A DNA stretch of 64,000 nt from Halomonas sp. SpR8. GTDB taxonomy: Bacteria > Pseudomonadota > Gammaproteobacteria > Pseudomonadales > Halomonadaceae. The stretch is from positions 540,028 to 604,027 of the forward strand of contig NZ_JAUAMC010000003.1 of NCBI RefSeq assembly GCF_031010195.1, read 5' to 3'. Under the pieces are notes generated by a model. It saw only the letters and a program-made list of their open reading frames with translations. It made no database searches and was not told the DNA's origin. The translations under genes were made by a program, and so were the position numbers. Of the stretch, positions 10,851 to 19,694 are shown one piece after another (the first letter of the stretch is position 1; every line of letters begins with the position of its first letter).

Positions 10851-11810
10851 TTACTCCTTTTCAGCGCCAAGCTGGGTATTGATTGGCCGACGGTCCGCGT
10901 GCCGGTTAAGTAACACGACAATCAGTGCACCCACGGCCATTAGCGCGATCACACCAGCTACTTGTGCCGAAGCGCCGGTCAATACGGCATAGTCAGCGGG
11001 CAGCAAATATCGGTGTTCCAGTGGGATCATCTGTCCCTCTGGCCCTATTTGATAGCGTAACAGCTCACGCCATGGCCAGAGAACCGGCAGTGAACCAACG
11101 ATAAAGCCCAGCAACAGCTGCATGGTGGAGGTGTGATGGCGCCGTAACAGCCACGACAGCAGCCGTGAAAACAGTGCTAGGCCAACCAAGCAGCCCATTC
11201 CGAACAGCACGATGATGCCTAAATCCAGGCTACGAATCGCCCCCATGATGGTGCCGTAGAGTCCCATTGTCAGCAACAGAAAGCTGCCTGACACCCCAGG
11301 CAACAGCATGGCGCTGATGGCTATACAGCCCGCCGCCATCACCACCAGAAATTCGTTACCCAGCAGCAGCACCAGCGGCATCATGCCGGGCAACGCTTGG
11401 GCTAGTAATAGGCCCACCAATAGTGGCAGCAGGTACCAAAACTTCCAGCCGTTACTCGCTTGTCCAACCACCAACGCCGAGGCAGCAACCAAACCAAAAA
11501 AGAAGCCATCCAACAACAGTGGCTGTGTTTCCATCAACCAGAGCGCCAAGTGCGCTACGCTAAACAGGCTAACCGCCACCCCGGCGAGCAGCGGGACAAG
11601 AAAAGCGAGATTCAAATGCACGCTCAGCGCTCGCCAGCCGCCTTGACGCCATACGCCAATAGCACTTGGTCCAAACTGTTTGATCGTGTTAATTAGCTCC
11701 TCATATATACCGCAAATAAACGCAATAGTACCCCCCGACACGCCTGGCACTGCGTCGGCGGCGCCCATCCCGGCGCCACGTAAAAATATCCCCAAGGGTT
11801 GCCGCTTCAA
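10851..11810 (-). CDS. DUF368 polytopic membrane protein (putative polyprenyl-phosphate transporter, PopT type)
   Basis: A 319-residue protein with about nine hydrophobic segments and the DUF368 opening (RGAGMGAADAVPGVSGGTIA), plus the second repeat LLPGVSGSFLLLTMGLYGTI. DUF368 proteins are reported to recycle undecaprenyl phosphate across the membrane. Seven bases separate it from nlpD and it overlaps pcm by four, so it is part of the surE-pcm-nlpD-rpoS unit. The function is from family knowledge; nothing in the window tests it. Confidence 0.85.
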   Translation of the reverse strand: MKRQPLGIFLRGAGMGAADAVPGVSGGTIAFICGIYEELINTIKQFGPSAIGVWRQGGWRALSVHLNLAFLVPLLAGVAVSLFSVAHLALWLMETQPLLLDGFFFGLVAASALVVGQASNGWKFWYLLPLLVGLLLAQALPGMMPLVLLLGNEFLVVMAAGCIAISAMLLPGVSGSFLLLTMGLYGTIMGAIRSLDLGIIVLFGMGCLVGLALFSRLLSWLLRRHHTSTMQLLLGFIVGSLPVLWPWRELLRYQIGPEGQMIPLEHRYLLPADYAVLTGASAQVAGVIALMAVGALIVVLLNRHADRRPINTQLGAEKE

Positions 11811-12439
11811 TCCACTACTCCTTGCAATAAGGGTACAAAACGCACGGGCTCAAGCCGGCGTTTTTCAAAGGCCCCACCAATACGCTTCACCTGGGTAAGC
11901 CACTGGCTGCCGTCGGGTTCTTCTAACGGGGCGATAAGTACCCCGTCATAACTTAATTGCTCTAATAACGATGTCGGCAACGTCTGAGCACAGGCGGTCA
12001 ACAGAATAACGTCAAACGGTGCAACGTCAGGCCAGCCATAACCACCGTCGGCTACGGCTAATGTGGCAGGAGCCGCTAACCGCCGCAAACGCTCCGCAGC
12101 ACGTTCATGTAGCGCACTAATACGCTCTATGGAATAGAGCTGCTCCACCACACGCGACAAGATTAGGGTCTGATAGCCAGACCCCGTGCCTAGTTCCAAT
12201 ACCCGTTGCGGGGAAGCGCGCAGCACAAGCTCTGTCATGCGTGCCACAATGAAAGGCTGCGACAGCGTTTGGCCAAAACCGATCGGTAAAGCGGTATCTT
12301 CATAAGCACGGTGGGCCAACGCTTCATCAACAAACAGGTGCCGCGGTTCGCTAGCCATCACTTCTAGCACGCGGGTATCGTTAATCCCCTGCCGCACAAG
12401 GCGCTCGACCATACGGTCACGGGTGCGCTGAGAGGTCAT
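11807..12439 (-). CDS. pcm: Protein-L-isoaspartate O-methyltransferase
   Basis: SAM-dependent repair methyltransferase acting on isoaspartyl residues, about 210 residues. The PHLFVDEALAHRAYED block, the GFGQTLSQPF block and the SAM motif LELGTGSGYQT are visible. The start at 12439 (MTSQRTRDRM) matches the conserved N-terminus of the family; the open frame extends to 12502 and overlaps surE, and no convincing ribosome site sits near either position. The 3' end overlaps the DUF368 gene by four bases. Confidence 0.92.
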   Translation of the reverse strand: MTSQRTRDRMVERLVRQGINDTRVLEVMASEPRHLFVDEALAHRAYEDTALPIGFGQTLSQPFIVARMTELVLRASPQRVLELGTGSGYQTLILSRVVEQLYSIERISALHERAAERLRRLAAPATLAVADGGYGWPDVAPFDVILLTACAQTLPTSLLEQLSYDGVLIAPLEEPDGSQWLTQVKRIGGAFEKRRLEPVRFVPLLQGVVD

Positions 12440-12470
12440 ACCACGACCACGCAACTCACCTGGAGAGATA

Positions 12471-13217
12471 TTAGGCAAAAACATCCAACCAATCCTGCAC
12501 ATCGTTACGCGCGGGGTGACGCGTTAGATCTGTTTGTAGGGGAGTAATCGACACATAGCCTGCCTCGACGGCGGCAAAGTCGGTATCTTTACCGTCATCG
12601 GCATTAGCCGCCACTGGTGCAATCCAGTAGCGTGTCCGGCCGCGAGGATCTTTAACCGCTAACGGCTTTTCTGCCGGCCCGCGATACCCCAGTCGAGTCA
12701 CCTTAACACCCTTGATTTCCTCCCAGGGCACGTCCGGCACATTGACATTAAGCAGGGTACGCGGCGGTAGCGAGAGCTGATCCGCGGCACCAATCAACGT
12801 GGCGGCTACTCGGGCAGCGGTGGCGAAATGGCGCTCCCCGCATAGCGACATAGCAATCGCTGTCATGCCTAGGTTGCGCCCCTCCATCGCCGCTGCCACT
12901 GTTCCTGAGTAAAGCACGTCATCGCCCAGATTACTGCCGTGATTAATGCCTGAGATGACTAGGTCTGGTTTTTCGTCCCATACCCCATGCACCCCTAAAT
13001 AGACGCAATCTGCAGGCGTGCCGTCGACGCTATAAAAGCCGCTATCTAGCGGTGTTAGCGCCAATGGCCGTGACAGAGTGAGCGAGTTACTGGCACCGCT
13101 ACGATCTCGGTCAGGAGCCACTACGCGAATATTGGCGTGGGCCAACAGCGCATCGTGCAGCGCACGCAGTCCGGGCGCGTGCACACCATCATCATTGGAA
13201 AGCAGTAGTCGCCGCAT
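12471..13217 (-). CDS. surE: 5'/3'-nucleotidase SurE
   Basis: A 248-residue metal-dependent nucleotidase. The family start ([16 protein letters not shown]) with the metal-binding Asp-Asp pair, the [13 protein letters not shown] block and [10 protein letters not shown] with the metal-binding Asn are all present. It hydrolyses nucleoside monophosphates and in relatives also polyphosphate. GGAGACCC precedes the ATG. Encoded upstream of pcm in the stationary-phase operon that ends in rpoS. Confidence 0.94.
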   Translation of the reverse strand: MRRLLLSNDDGVHAPGLRALHDALLAHANIRVVAPDRDRSGASNSLTLSRPLALTPLDSGFYSVDGTPADCVYLGVHGVWDEKPDLVISGINHGSNLGDDVLYSGTVAAAMEGRNLGMTAIAMSLCGERHFATAARVAATLIGAADQLSLPPRTLLNVNVPDVPWEEIKGVKVTRLGYRGPAEKPLAVKDPRGRTRYWIAPVAANADDGKDTDFAAVEAGYVSITPLQTDLTRHPARNDVQDWLDVFA

Positions 13218-13344
13218 GGCGGGTCTCCTTGATCATAAGCTCGTAACATGACGGCTTACATCCATCACTTTGACTAACCTTTAGGCCTTATTAGGCATAC
13301 AGCCACTGGCGGCTGAATAGCCTGCCGCCATCAATTTGCCAACC

Positions 13345-14376
13345 CTAATTAGCCAGCATAAGTTCACCCAGCACGGCGGTGGCAAAGCTACCCCGCGGCA
13401 GCACAAATGACAGCCGAGCAGCGTCAGGCTCCCAGGCAAGCTGGGGTTCCAGCAGCCGCATGCGCAGTGCCCGGCGCGCCTGTTTTACCCCACTGTGCTC
13501 CAAGCCATTACATAGCCCAGGATACTGCTGCAGCAAGCGTGTTTCGTAGGCCGCCGTGTCTGCCTGACTTCGTTCACCAATGCCCCACAACACCCCGGTG
13601 GGATGAATATCTAACTCAGCGGCACGAGCCTCAAGCGTGGCATCAGAGGTTTCGACACTAAACACGCTTTGGGTGCCATCCAACATTACGGTATCGCCCG
13701 CGAGCGGCTGCGACCAGGTACCATCCACTACGCGCGCGCTGAGCAGTTCATTAAACAAAAAACTACGCGCTGTTGAGAGCATCATACCCTGACGATCATC
13801 CCGCTTACGCCAACCCCGGTTAAGTAACGCCTCGGCTCGTTGAAGATTCCGCCCCTCGGGCCCAAACCGCTGGGGGCCGAAATAGTTGGGCACACCGAAC
13901 TGGCATAGCGCCGCCCAGCGGCTGGTAAACGCTTCGCTTTCAATGGCTTCACCGCTCAGCCGCAAAACAAACCGATTAGTGCGGTGAACGCCGCGCTTAA
14001 GTTTGCGCGGGTGGCGCACCTGCTCAACTACCTTGATACCGAGTGCATTAAGCGACTCTTCAAGCTCAGCCGGCGCGTCACGCCCAGGCAAGTGCACACT
14101 TAACCACTGACGGGTCACCGCAATCCGGTCTTTCATGCCTGAATAGCCAATATCGCGGGGCGTCACGCCGCAAAGCCGACTTAATGTTTTTACCACATCT
14201 AACGTGGTTTGATTACGCTTTTCAACTCGCAGCCACAAATGTTCTCCATGGGCCTCGGGGATAAAATCAAGCTGCTCATCGACCCAAAAATCCTCTGGCT
14301 GGGCGCGGTACTGCCCCAGCCTAGGTGGCCCAAAATGAGCGTCCAGGCTGCGCTGCCATTCAGGCATTTTAATCAT
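13345..14376 (-). CDS. truD: tRNA pseudouridine(13) synthase TruD
   Basis: About 343 residues. TruD makes pseudouridine 13 in tRNA-Glu. The [15 protein letters not shown] block, the catalytic [15 protein letters not shown] motif with its Asp, and the NYFGPQRFG block are visible. The start at 14376 gives an eight-base overlap with ispF; an in-frame ATG at 14367 is equally possible, and the longer reading to 14433 lies inside ispF. It ends 127 bases upstream of surE. Confidence 0.92.
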   Translation of the reverse strand: MIKMPEWQRSLDAHFGPPRLGQYRAQPEDFWVDEQLDFIPEAHGEHLWLRVEKRNQTTLDVVKTLSRLCGVTPRDIGYSGMKDRIAVTRQWLSVHLPGRDAPAELEESLNALGIKVVEQVRHPRKLKRGVHRTNRFVLRLSGEAIESEAFTSRWAALCQFGVPNYFGPQRFGPEGRNLQRAEALLNRGWRKRDDRQGMMLSTARSFLFNELLSARVVDGTWSQPLAGDTVMLDGTQSVFSVETSDATLEARAAELDIHPTGVLWGIGERSQADTAAYETRLLQQYPGLCNGLEHSGVKQARRALRMRLLEPQLAWEPDAARLSFVLPRGSFATAVLGELMLAN

Positions 14377-14860
14377 GCAATGCCCCGGTGCGACCCAGCA
14401 ACACCACCGCTTCAGCGGCAATGCCCTCACCACGACCGGTGAAGCCTAAACGCTCAGTGGTAGTGGCTTTCACATTAACCTGCCCCAGCTCGACACCTAG
14501 GTCCGCCGCAACGACTTCCCGCATGGCCTCGATATGCGGCGCCATTTTCGGCGCCTGCGCCATCAGTGTGGCGTCAACATTGATCACTCCGTAGCCCTGA
14601 CGTTGAACAAGCGTAACCACATGGCGCAGCAGTTCGCGGCTATCGGCGCCCGCCCACGCCTGATCGGTATCGGGAAAATGGCGGCCAATATCGCCTAGAG
14701 CACAGCCGCCCAATAGCGCATCGCTAATCGCATGCAGCAATACATCGCCGTCGGAGTGGGCGACAAAACCATGATCAAATGGCAATTTAACGCCACCGAT
14801 CATTAGATGGTCGCCGGGGCCAAAGCGGTGCACATCGAATCCATGGCCAATACGCATCAT
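14369..14860 (-). CDS. ispF: 2-C-methyl-D-erythritol 2,4-cyclodiphosphate synthase IspF
   Basis: A 163-residue enzyme of the MEP isoprenoid pathway. It has the [12 protein letters not shown] start with the zinc-binding Asp and His, then [18 protein letters not shown] and the [13 protein letters not shown]-terminal block. It overlaps ispD by four bases and truD by eight, so the three are translated from one message. Confidence 0.95.
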   Translation of the reverse strand: MMRIGHGFDVHRFGPGDHLMIGGVKLPFDHGFVAHSDGDVLLHAISDALLGGCALGDIGRHFPDTDQAWAGADSRELLRHVVTLVQRQGYGVINVDATLMAQAPKMAPHIEAMREVVAADLGVELGQVNVKATTTERLGFTGRGEGIAAEAVVLLGRTGALHD

Positions 14861-15567
14861 CGGCTCCTTGTAGACGTGAGTTCGTTCTGCACGGCCATAA
14901 TGGCAATGGCCAGTGCTAAGTCATCCGGGTGAGTAATTTTCAGGTTATCGCGCCGCCCGCTCACCAGTTGAGGAGACCCACCCAAGGCTTCAACCGCCGA
15001 GGCTTCATCGGTAACCAGCGTCTGCTGATGGCGGGCAGTTTCGAGAGCCCGGCGCAGCAGTGCGTAGCGAAATCCCTGGGGCGTTAGCGCATGCCATAGC
15101 CCTTCGCGGGGCTCGGTTCGCGTACTGAGCCCCTGCTCATCGGCACGCTTCATGGTGTCCGCCACCGGCATCGCCAATAGGGCGCCCGAGGAATGGGTCG
15201 AAGCTGCTTGGTAAAGCGCCTGCAGATCGCCCGTTGTGATACAAGGGCGGGCCACATCGTGCACCATCACCACGTCGTCGTCCTCAGCCGCCATGGCGTT
15301 CAACGCATTCAACACGCTGTCCATTCGCTCGCAGCCTCCCGCCACTCGCTGCCAGTCGGCAAATGGCACCCAGCGTGGCGAGAACAAGCGGTCGTCAGCG
15401 TCTAAACAGAGCACCAAGCGAGCGGACGGAAAGGCGCTATGCAGGCGCGCCAAGGTATGTGCCAATACCGGCTGGTCGTCGCTTAGCGTTAAATACTGTT
15501 TAGGCTTATCAGCCCCCATACGGCGGCCTTGGCCTGCGGCAGGAACCACTAGCCATAGTTGACTCAC
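14857..15567 (-). CDS. ispD: 2-C-methyl-D-erythritol 4-phosphate cytidylyltransferase IspD
   Basis: A 236-residue enzyme making CDP-methylerythritol. It begins with [20 protein letters not shown], the nucleotide-binding loop with the catalytic Arg and Lys, and has the VHDVARPC and ALTPQGFRY motifs. It overlaps ftsB upstream by four bases and ispF downstream by four. Confidence 0.95.
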   Translation of the reverse strand: MSQLWLVVPAAGQGRRMGADKPKQYLTLSDDQPVLAHTLARLHSAFPSARLVLCLDADDRLFSPRWVPFADWQRVAGGCERMDSVLNALNAMAAEDDDVVMVHDVARPCITTGDLQALYQAASTHSSGALLAMPVADTMKRADEQGLSTRTEPREGLWHALTPQGFRYALLRRALETARHQQTLVTDEASAVEALGGSPQLVSGRRDNLKITHPDDLALAIAIMAVQNELTSTRSR

Positions 15568-15905
15568 TGCTGGGGCTCCTGGGGCGCGACTAATCCGGCA
15601 TTAATGCCGATCAGTTCCGCTTCAATCGCCACTCCAGGTACCCAGAAGAACTGTTCGTCGGTACGCACCATGCCCATATCGCTGCGTGCCCGCTCTTCAA
15701 CGGCGTCTAAACCGGTTTTTAAATCCATCACTTCGGCAGCCAGTCGCGCATTGCGCTCTCGCATGGGCACATTAGCGGCTTCCTGCACCGCCACTCGCTG
15801 CTCAACATTCTGCAAATCGCGCCAGCCGCCGTTGCCTAACCACAGCTCGTATTGCAGCAGCGCCAATACCGCGAGCAGTGTCATCACCAGCCATTTGCGC
15901 ATCAC
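15564..15905 (-). CDS. ftsB: Cell division protein FtsB
   Basis: A 113-residue bitopic membrane protein of the FtsQLB divisome complex. One transmembrane segment (about residues 4-18) is followed by a leucine/aliphatic heptad region (about 33-75, coiled coil) and the family's RARSDMGMVRTDEQFFW block. Gene order ftsB-ispD-ispF is usual, but the commonly adjacent eno gene is not upstream here. Two adjacent ATGs (15905 and 15902) make the exact start uncertain by one residue. Confidence 0.9.
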   Translation of the reverse strand: MMRKWLVMTLLAVLALLQYELWLGNGGWRDLQNVEQRVAVQEAANVPMRERNARLAAEVMDLKTGLDAVEERARSDMGMVRTDEQFFWVPGVAIEAELIGINAGLVAPQEPQQ

Positions 15906-16030
15906 GGCTCTCCGCTAACTTGTTCCCTTCAACCCATCGGTTGGACTGAATTTAAAACTGATTTTAAAATAAGCTATTTTTGAATAGGCGCGCATTATGC
16001 CACTAAGGGGCACCCCCAGCGAGTGGCGGT

Positions 16031-17179
16031 TTATTTAAATGGCAACGCTTGCTGGGCTGCATCGCGGTAGGCGCTGACATGCTCGCCCTCTGCATGACAA
16101 AACTGGGCGACGCCCGCCGCTAGTCCAGGGTGGCGAATGTAGTGCAGCGAGCGAACCCGCTGAGGCGAAAAGCCTCGCACCAGCTTATGTTCGCCCTGAG
16201 TACCCGGATCAAATAGCGTCAAACCTTGCTGCAAGCAGTACTCGATACCTTGGTAGTAACACGCTTCAAAATGCAGGCAGTCAGCGACTACTTCGCTTCC
16301 CCAGTAGCGCCCGTAAAGCGATTGAGTGCCGCGAAAATAGAGCGCAGCCGCCACCGGGCGACCCTCAGCATGGGCCTGCACCAGCATCAGCGACTCTGGC
16401 ATGGTTTGGCGCAGACGCTCAAAAAAGTCATGGTTTAGATAAGGCGGGCGGCCACGCTCATGGTAGGTAATCGTGTAACAGCGATAAAAATGCGCCATAG
16501 CAGCCGAGCTAATCGCTGCGCCTTCTAAGCGTGACACCTTCAAGCCTTGGTCGGCGACCAAGCGCCGCTCGCGCTTAATCATTTTGCGCCGTTTCGAGGT
16601 GAGGCTGGCCAAGAAGCCATCGAAATCACCAAAACCGCGATCACGCCACTGAAACTGCACGCCCTCACGGGTGATTAGCTCAGGGCATTGCGCCCGCCAT
16701 GCGGTCACGTCTTGTTGATCGGCAAACAACAGGTGCCAGCTCGAAAGATCAAAGCTTTGACACTGCTCGCGCCAGGCATCGGCCAGCAATGCACGCACCG
16801 CCTGCGCATCGGCGTGCTTAGCAATCAGCGTGCGCCCCCCTGGAACAGGCGTGAATGGTACCGCGCTGAGCGCTTTTGGATAGTAGCGGCCGCCGGCACG
16901 TTCGATTGCTTCTGCCCAGCCCCAATCAAACACATACTCGCCGTAGGAGTGATGTTTACGGTACATCGGCATCGCCGCGACCAACTGTTTATCTTGCCAT
17001 ACACATAGGTGACAAGGCTCCCAACCCGTGGCCACGCTGACAGAACCGCTGGCTTCCAGCGCATGTAGAAAGGCATGGCGTAAAAAAGGCTGATCGTCGT
17101 CTACCAGCGCATCCCACTGGCTTGCCGTCACAGCCCCAATGGTAGGTAGAATAGCTAACGACAGTGGGCATAACGGCAT
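16031..17179 (-). CDS. GNAT/FemAB-like protein of the peptidogalycan biosynthesis family (COG3146 type)
   Basis: A 382-residue cytoplasmic protein resembling the DUF482/COG3146 family, a double GNAT/FemAB fold. Visible blocks are DWGWAEAIERAGGRYYPKAL, LASLTSKRRKMIKRERR and the C-terminal YGRYWGSEV, HFEACYYQGIEYC and FDPGTQGEHKLVRGF runs typical of this family. The reaction is not established; related proteins are annotated as peptidoglycan or amino-acid N-acyltransferases. It stands alone between ftsB and a 480-base gap. A stem with arms GCCACT/AGTGGC lies just past its stop (15999-16027). Confidence 0.75.
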   Translation of the reverse strand: MPLCPLSLAILPTIGAVTASQWDALVDDDQPFLRHAFLHALEASGSVSVATGWEPCHLCVWQDKQLVAAMPMYRKHHSYGEYVFDWGWAEAIERAGGRYYPKALSAVPFTPVPGGRTLIAKHADAQAVRALLADAWREQCQSFDLSSWHLLFADQQDVTAWRAQCPELITREGVQFQWRDRGFGDFDGFLASLTSKRRKMIKRERRLVADQGLKVSRLEGAAISSAAMAHFYRCYTITYHERGRPPYLNHDFFERLRQTMPESLMLVQAHAEGRPVAAALYFRGTQSLYGRYWGSEVVADCLHFEACYYQGIEYCLQQGLTLFDPGTQGEHKLVRGFSPQRVRSLHYIRHPGLAAGVAQFCHAEGEHVSAYRDAAQQALPFK

Positions 17180-17658
17180 AGCACCTCCTAAGGCGTGCAG
17201 GGCAAATGGATAAAATACGAAGCGAACACGGCGAAGATGACCTGCATCACTTTACACTACCCACAAGCGTTGCGGTCCTGAACGTATACTGTTGATAATT
17301 CCAAGCAAGTAGCAGCTAAGAGAGTAAGGCCATGACGCGCGATCCGACCGGTGACTTTCAAACCCGGCACCAAGCTGCTGACCAAATGCGCTAGCAGTTC
17401 GCCGCGACCAGTTGGCCCGAAGGACTGTTTGGGTGGCTTTCCCCGGGGCACCCGATTCTTCACAATGACCTGGGCGTACTTGCATCGTTAACGTATATTA
17501 AAACGCTGCCCTTCTCGACGTTCACAGTGGTTTGTGCTTTTGTGATGGGCTTGGAGATCAGCACAATTGACCGTTAACTGGCGCGTACCATCACTCATTT
17601 GTCACATGGTACAAGCAGTGGAAGCCGCTTCTTTCTACTAACCATATGGAGACCGTTA
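17180..17658. other. Gap between the GNAT-like gene and hexR
   Basis: About 480 bases without a confirmed gene. It should hold the promoters of both flanking genes. Inside it (17332-17577, plus strand) is an 81-codon frame starting with ATG behind AGAGAGTAAGG, interrupted once by an in-frame TAG at 17392; the rest reads like a protein (for example WPEGLFGWLSPGHPILHNDL) and ends at a TAA. It could be a decayed or recoded small gene, or chance. No tRNA or known RNA element was recognised. Confidence 0.4.
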
Positions 17659-18522
17659 ATGGCTCATGACTTACTAGACCGCTTACGCGAGCGCTTAGAA
17701 GAACTCAACCGCTCGGAGCGTAAAGTCGCCAATGTAATTCTTGAGGACCCGACGGTCGCCACCAGCCTGAGCATTGCAAGCCTTGCCCAGGCGGCAAGTG
17801 TCAGCGAACCCACGGTTAACCGCTTTTGTCGCAACTTTGGGGCCAAAGGCTACCCCGATTTCAAAATCAAACTGGCCCAGAGCTTAGCCGGTGGCACGCC
17901 TTATGTAACCCGTGCGGTAGAACCCGGTGACACCGCCACTCAGTATACTCACAAGATTTTTGGCGCCACCATCGCCGCGCTCGATGAAGCCCAACGTGAA
18001 ATCGATATGGGCGCTATTGAGCGGATGGTCGACTATCTCACCCAGGCCAAGCAGATCCACATTTTCGGCCTGGGCGCTTCCGGCGCAGTAGCTCAAGATG
18101 CCCAGCATAAGTTCTTCCGCTTTAACCTACCGGTAGTGGCCTATATTGATGTGCTGATGCAACGCATGGTCGCCGCTGCCTGTCATACCGGCGATGTGGT
18201 GGTGATTATCTCCTACACCGGGCGCACCCGGGAACTGGTGGATATCGCTCGGCTCGCCCGCGACGCAGGCGCCGTGGTGCTCGGCATTACAGCGCCCAAT
18301 TCTCCGCTGGCTAATGAGTGTACCGCCACGCTGGATGTCGCCACGCCGGAAGACACCGATCATTACATGCCGATGACCTCGCGAGTGATTCAGTTAACCC
18401 TGATTGACGCGTTGGCCACAGGCGTTACCTTGAGGCGCGGCGAAGACTTTCTACCCCACCTCAAGAAAATCAAAGACAGCCTGCGCGATACCCGCTTTCC
18501 GGTGGAAAAGCCTGGGAAGTGA
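17659..18522 (+). CDS. hexR: HexR, RpiR-family transcriptional regulator of sugar catabolism
   Basis: About 287 residues: an N-terminal RpiR helix-turn-helix (residues 1-77, with [16 protein letters not shown]) and a C-terminal SIS sugar-phosphate-binding domain (about 125-255, with [18 protein letters not shown] and [16 protein letters not shown]). Close match in block order to pseudomonad HexR, which represses Entner-Doudoroff and related genes and is released by KDPG. ATG at 17659 is preceded by TGGAGA; the longer frame from 17599 lacks support. No zwf, edd or eda is adjacent in the window. Confidence 0.88.
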   Translation: MAHDLLDRLRERLEELNRSERKVANVILEDPTVATSLSIASLAQAASVSEPTVNRFCRNFGAKGYPDFKIKLAQSLAGGTPYVTRAVEPGDTATQYTHKIFGATIAALDEAQREIDMGAIERMVDYLTQAKQIHIFGLGASGAVAQDAQHKFFRFNLPVVAYIDVLMQRMVAAACHTGDVVVIISYTGRTRELVDIARLARDAGAVVLGITAPNSPLANECTATLDVATPEDTDHYMPMTSRVIQLTLIDALATGVTLRRGEDFLPHLKKIKDSLRDTRFPVEKPGK

Positions 18523-18568
18523 ATGGAAAATAGTGAGGGGTGAGTGGTAAGGGGTGAATAGAAAGCAG

Positions 18569-18925
18569 TTAACTCACCGCGGCAGTCACCGTAATTTCCA
18601 CTTTAAGCTCATCAGCGGGCAGCGGTGCGCAAACGCAGGTGCGCGCTGGGGCGTAGCCTTCTGGCACCCAGTTGTCCCACACCTCGTTCATTGCGGCAAA
18701 GTCGCTTCCATCCTTAAGATAAATCGTCGCGCTAAGCAGCTGCTCACGGCTTGAGCCGATCTCTTTCAGCAGCGCATCCACCCGCGCCAGCATGCTTTCG
18801 GTTTGAGCCGTAATATCACCGTCGCGGGCCTCGGGGCCAGTCACCTGGCCACACAGATAAGCCACGCCCTGGTGAATCACCGCACGGCTCATGCGGGCTT
18901 TTGTATCGTGACGCTGAATAGTCAT
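18569..18925 (-). CDS. RidA/YjgF-family reactive-intermediate deaminase
   Basis: A 118-residue Rid protein. The family opening is [10 protein letters not shown] and the conserved arginine that binds the substrate carboxylate is in PARTCVCA near residue 96. RidA members hydrolyse reactive enamine/imine intermediates from PLP enzymes. Subfamily is uncertain; the [18 protein letters not shown] block suggests a Rid group other than archetypal RidA. It is transcribed in the same direction as the Lrp-type regulator just upstream (72 bases). Confidence 0.85.
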   Translation of the reverse strand: MTIQRHDTKARMSRAVIHQGVAYLCGQVTGPEARDGDITAQTESMLARVDALLKEIGSSREQLLSATIYLKDGSDFAAMNEVWDNWVPEGYAPARTCVCAPLPADELKVEITVTAAVS

Positions 18926-18997
18926 AGTGCAAACTCCTAACAGGTTGAAAAAACGCAGTCTAAACCGCCAGGCTTAGCCTTGACTATGCCTGCTCTA

Positions 18998-19483
18998 TCA
19001 AAGCCGATCTGTAGGCACCGGGCGATGCTCAAAAACCCGCCGCAGCACAAAGCTGGTATGCGCACCGGTAACGCCTTCGATGCGGTTGATCACATGCAGC
19101 AAAAGGTGCTGATAGTCGTCCATATCGCGCACCAGAATCTTAAGCTGAAAATCAGCCGCCTGGCCGGTAATGATCAGGCACTCGATCACGTTAGGTATGT
19201 CACGAATATGGCGCTCAAAATTATCGAAGCGCTCCGGCGTGTGCTGATCCATGGAAATATGTAGCAGCGCCATTAGCTGATAGCCCAGTTGGCGGGAATC
19301 GACCTCCGCGCGGTAGCGCAGGATTAAACCGTGCTCCTCCAAGGCCCGCACCCGGCGCAAACAGGGCGAAGGCGAAAGCCCGATACGATCAGCCAGTTCC
19401 TGGTTACTGATGCGTCCCTCCTGCTGGACAATATCCAAAATATGGCGATCAAAGCGATCCAACACCAGTGGCGACACCGACAT
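18998..19483 (-). CDS. Lrp/AsnC-family transcriptional regulator
   Basis: A 161-residue regulator. The N-terminal helix-turn-helix includes RISNQELADRIGLSPSPCLRRVRALEEHG, and the C-terminal RAM ligand-binding domain runs from about residue 70 to 150. Divergent from leuA across 211 bases and upstream of a Rid protein, so it may sense amino acids and control either; this is inference. Nothing in the sequence identifies the ligand. Confidence 0.87.
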   Translation of the reverse strand: MSVSPLVLDRFDRHILDIVQQEGRISNQELADRIGLSPSPCLRRVRALEEHGLILRYRAEVDSRQLGYQLMALLHISMDQHTPERFDNFERHIRDIPNVIECLIITGQAADFQLKILVRDMDDYQHLLLHVINRIEGVTGAHTSFVLRRVFEHRPVPTDRL

Positions 19484-19694
19484 AGAAAGCAGCTCCTGCT
19501 AAAAACTAAAATATTAAAGAAACTTCCTGCCAAATATTGCCTCATACCCCCTATCTTCGCAAGAACCTAGCGCAGCAAACCCTTTACACTGTACGAGTTG
19601 CCAAAAGCAGCGAATCACTCAGTACGGCCGCCACAAGCAGCCGCGATCCATAAAACGGTTATTTCAGGAAGACCACTACTTCAGGAAGTTCACT

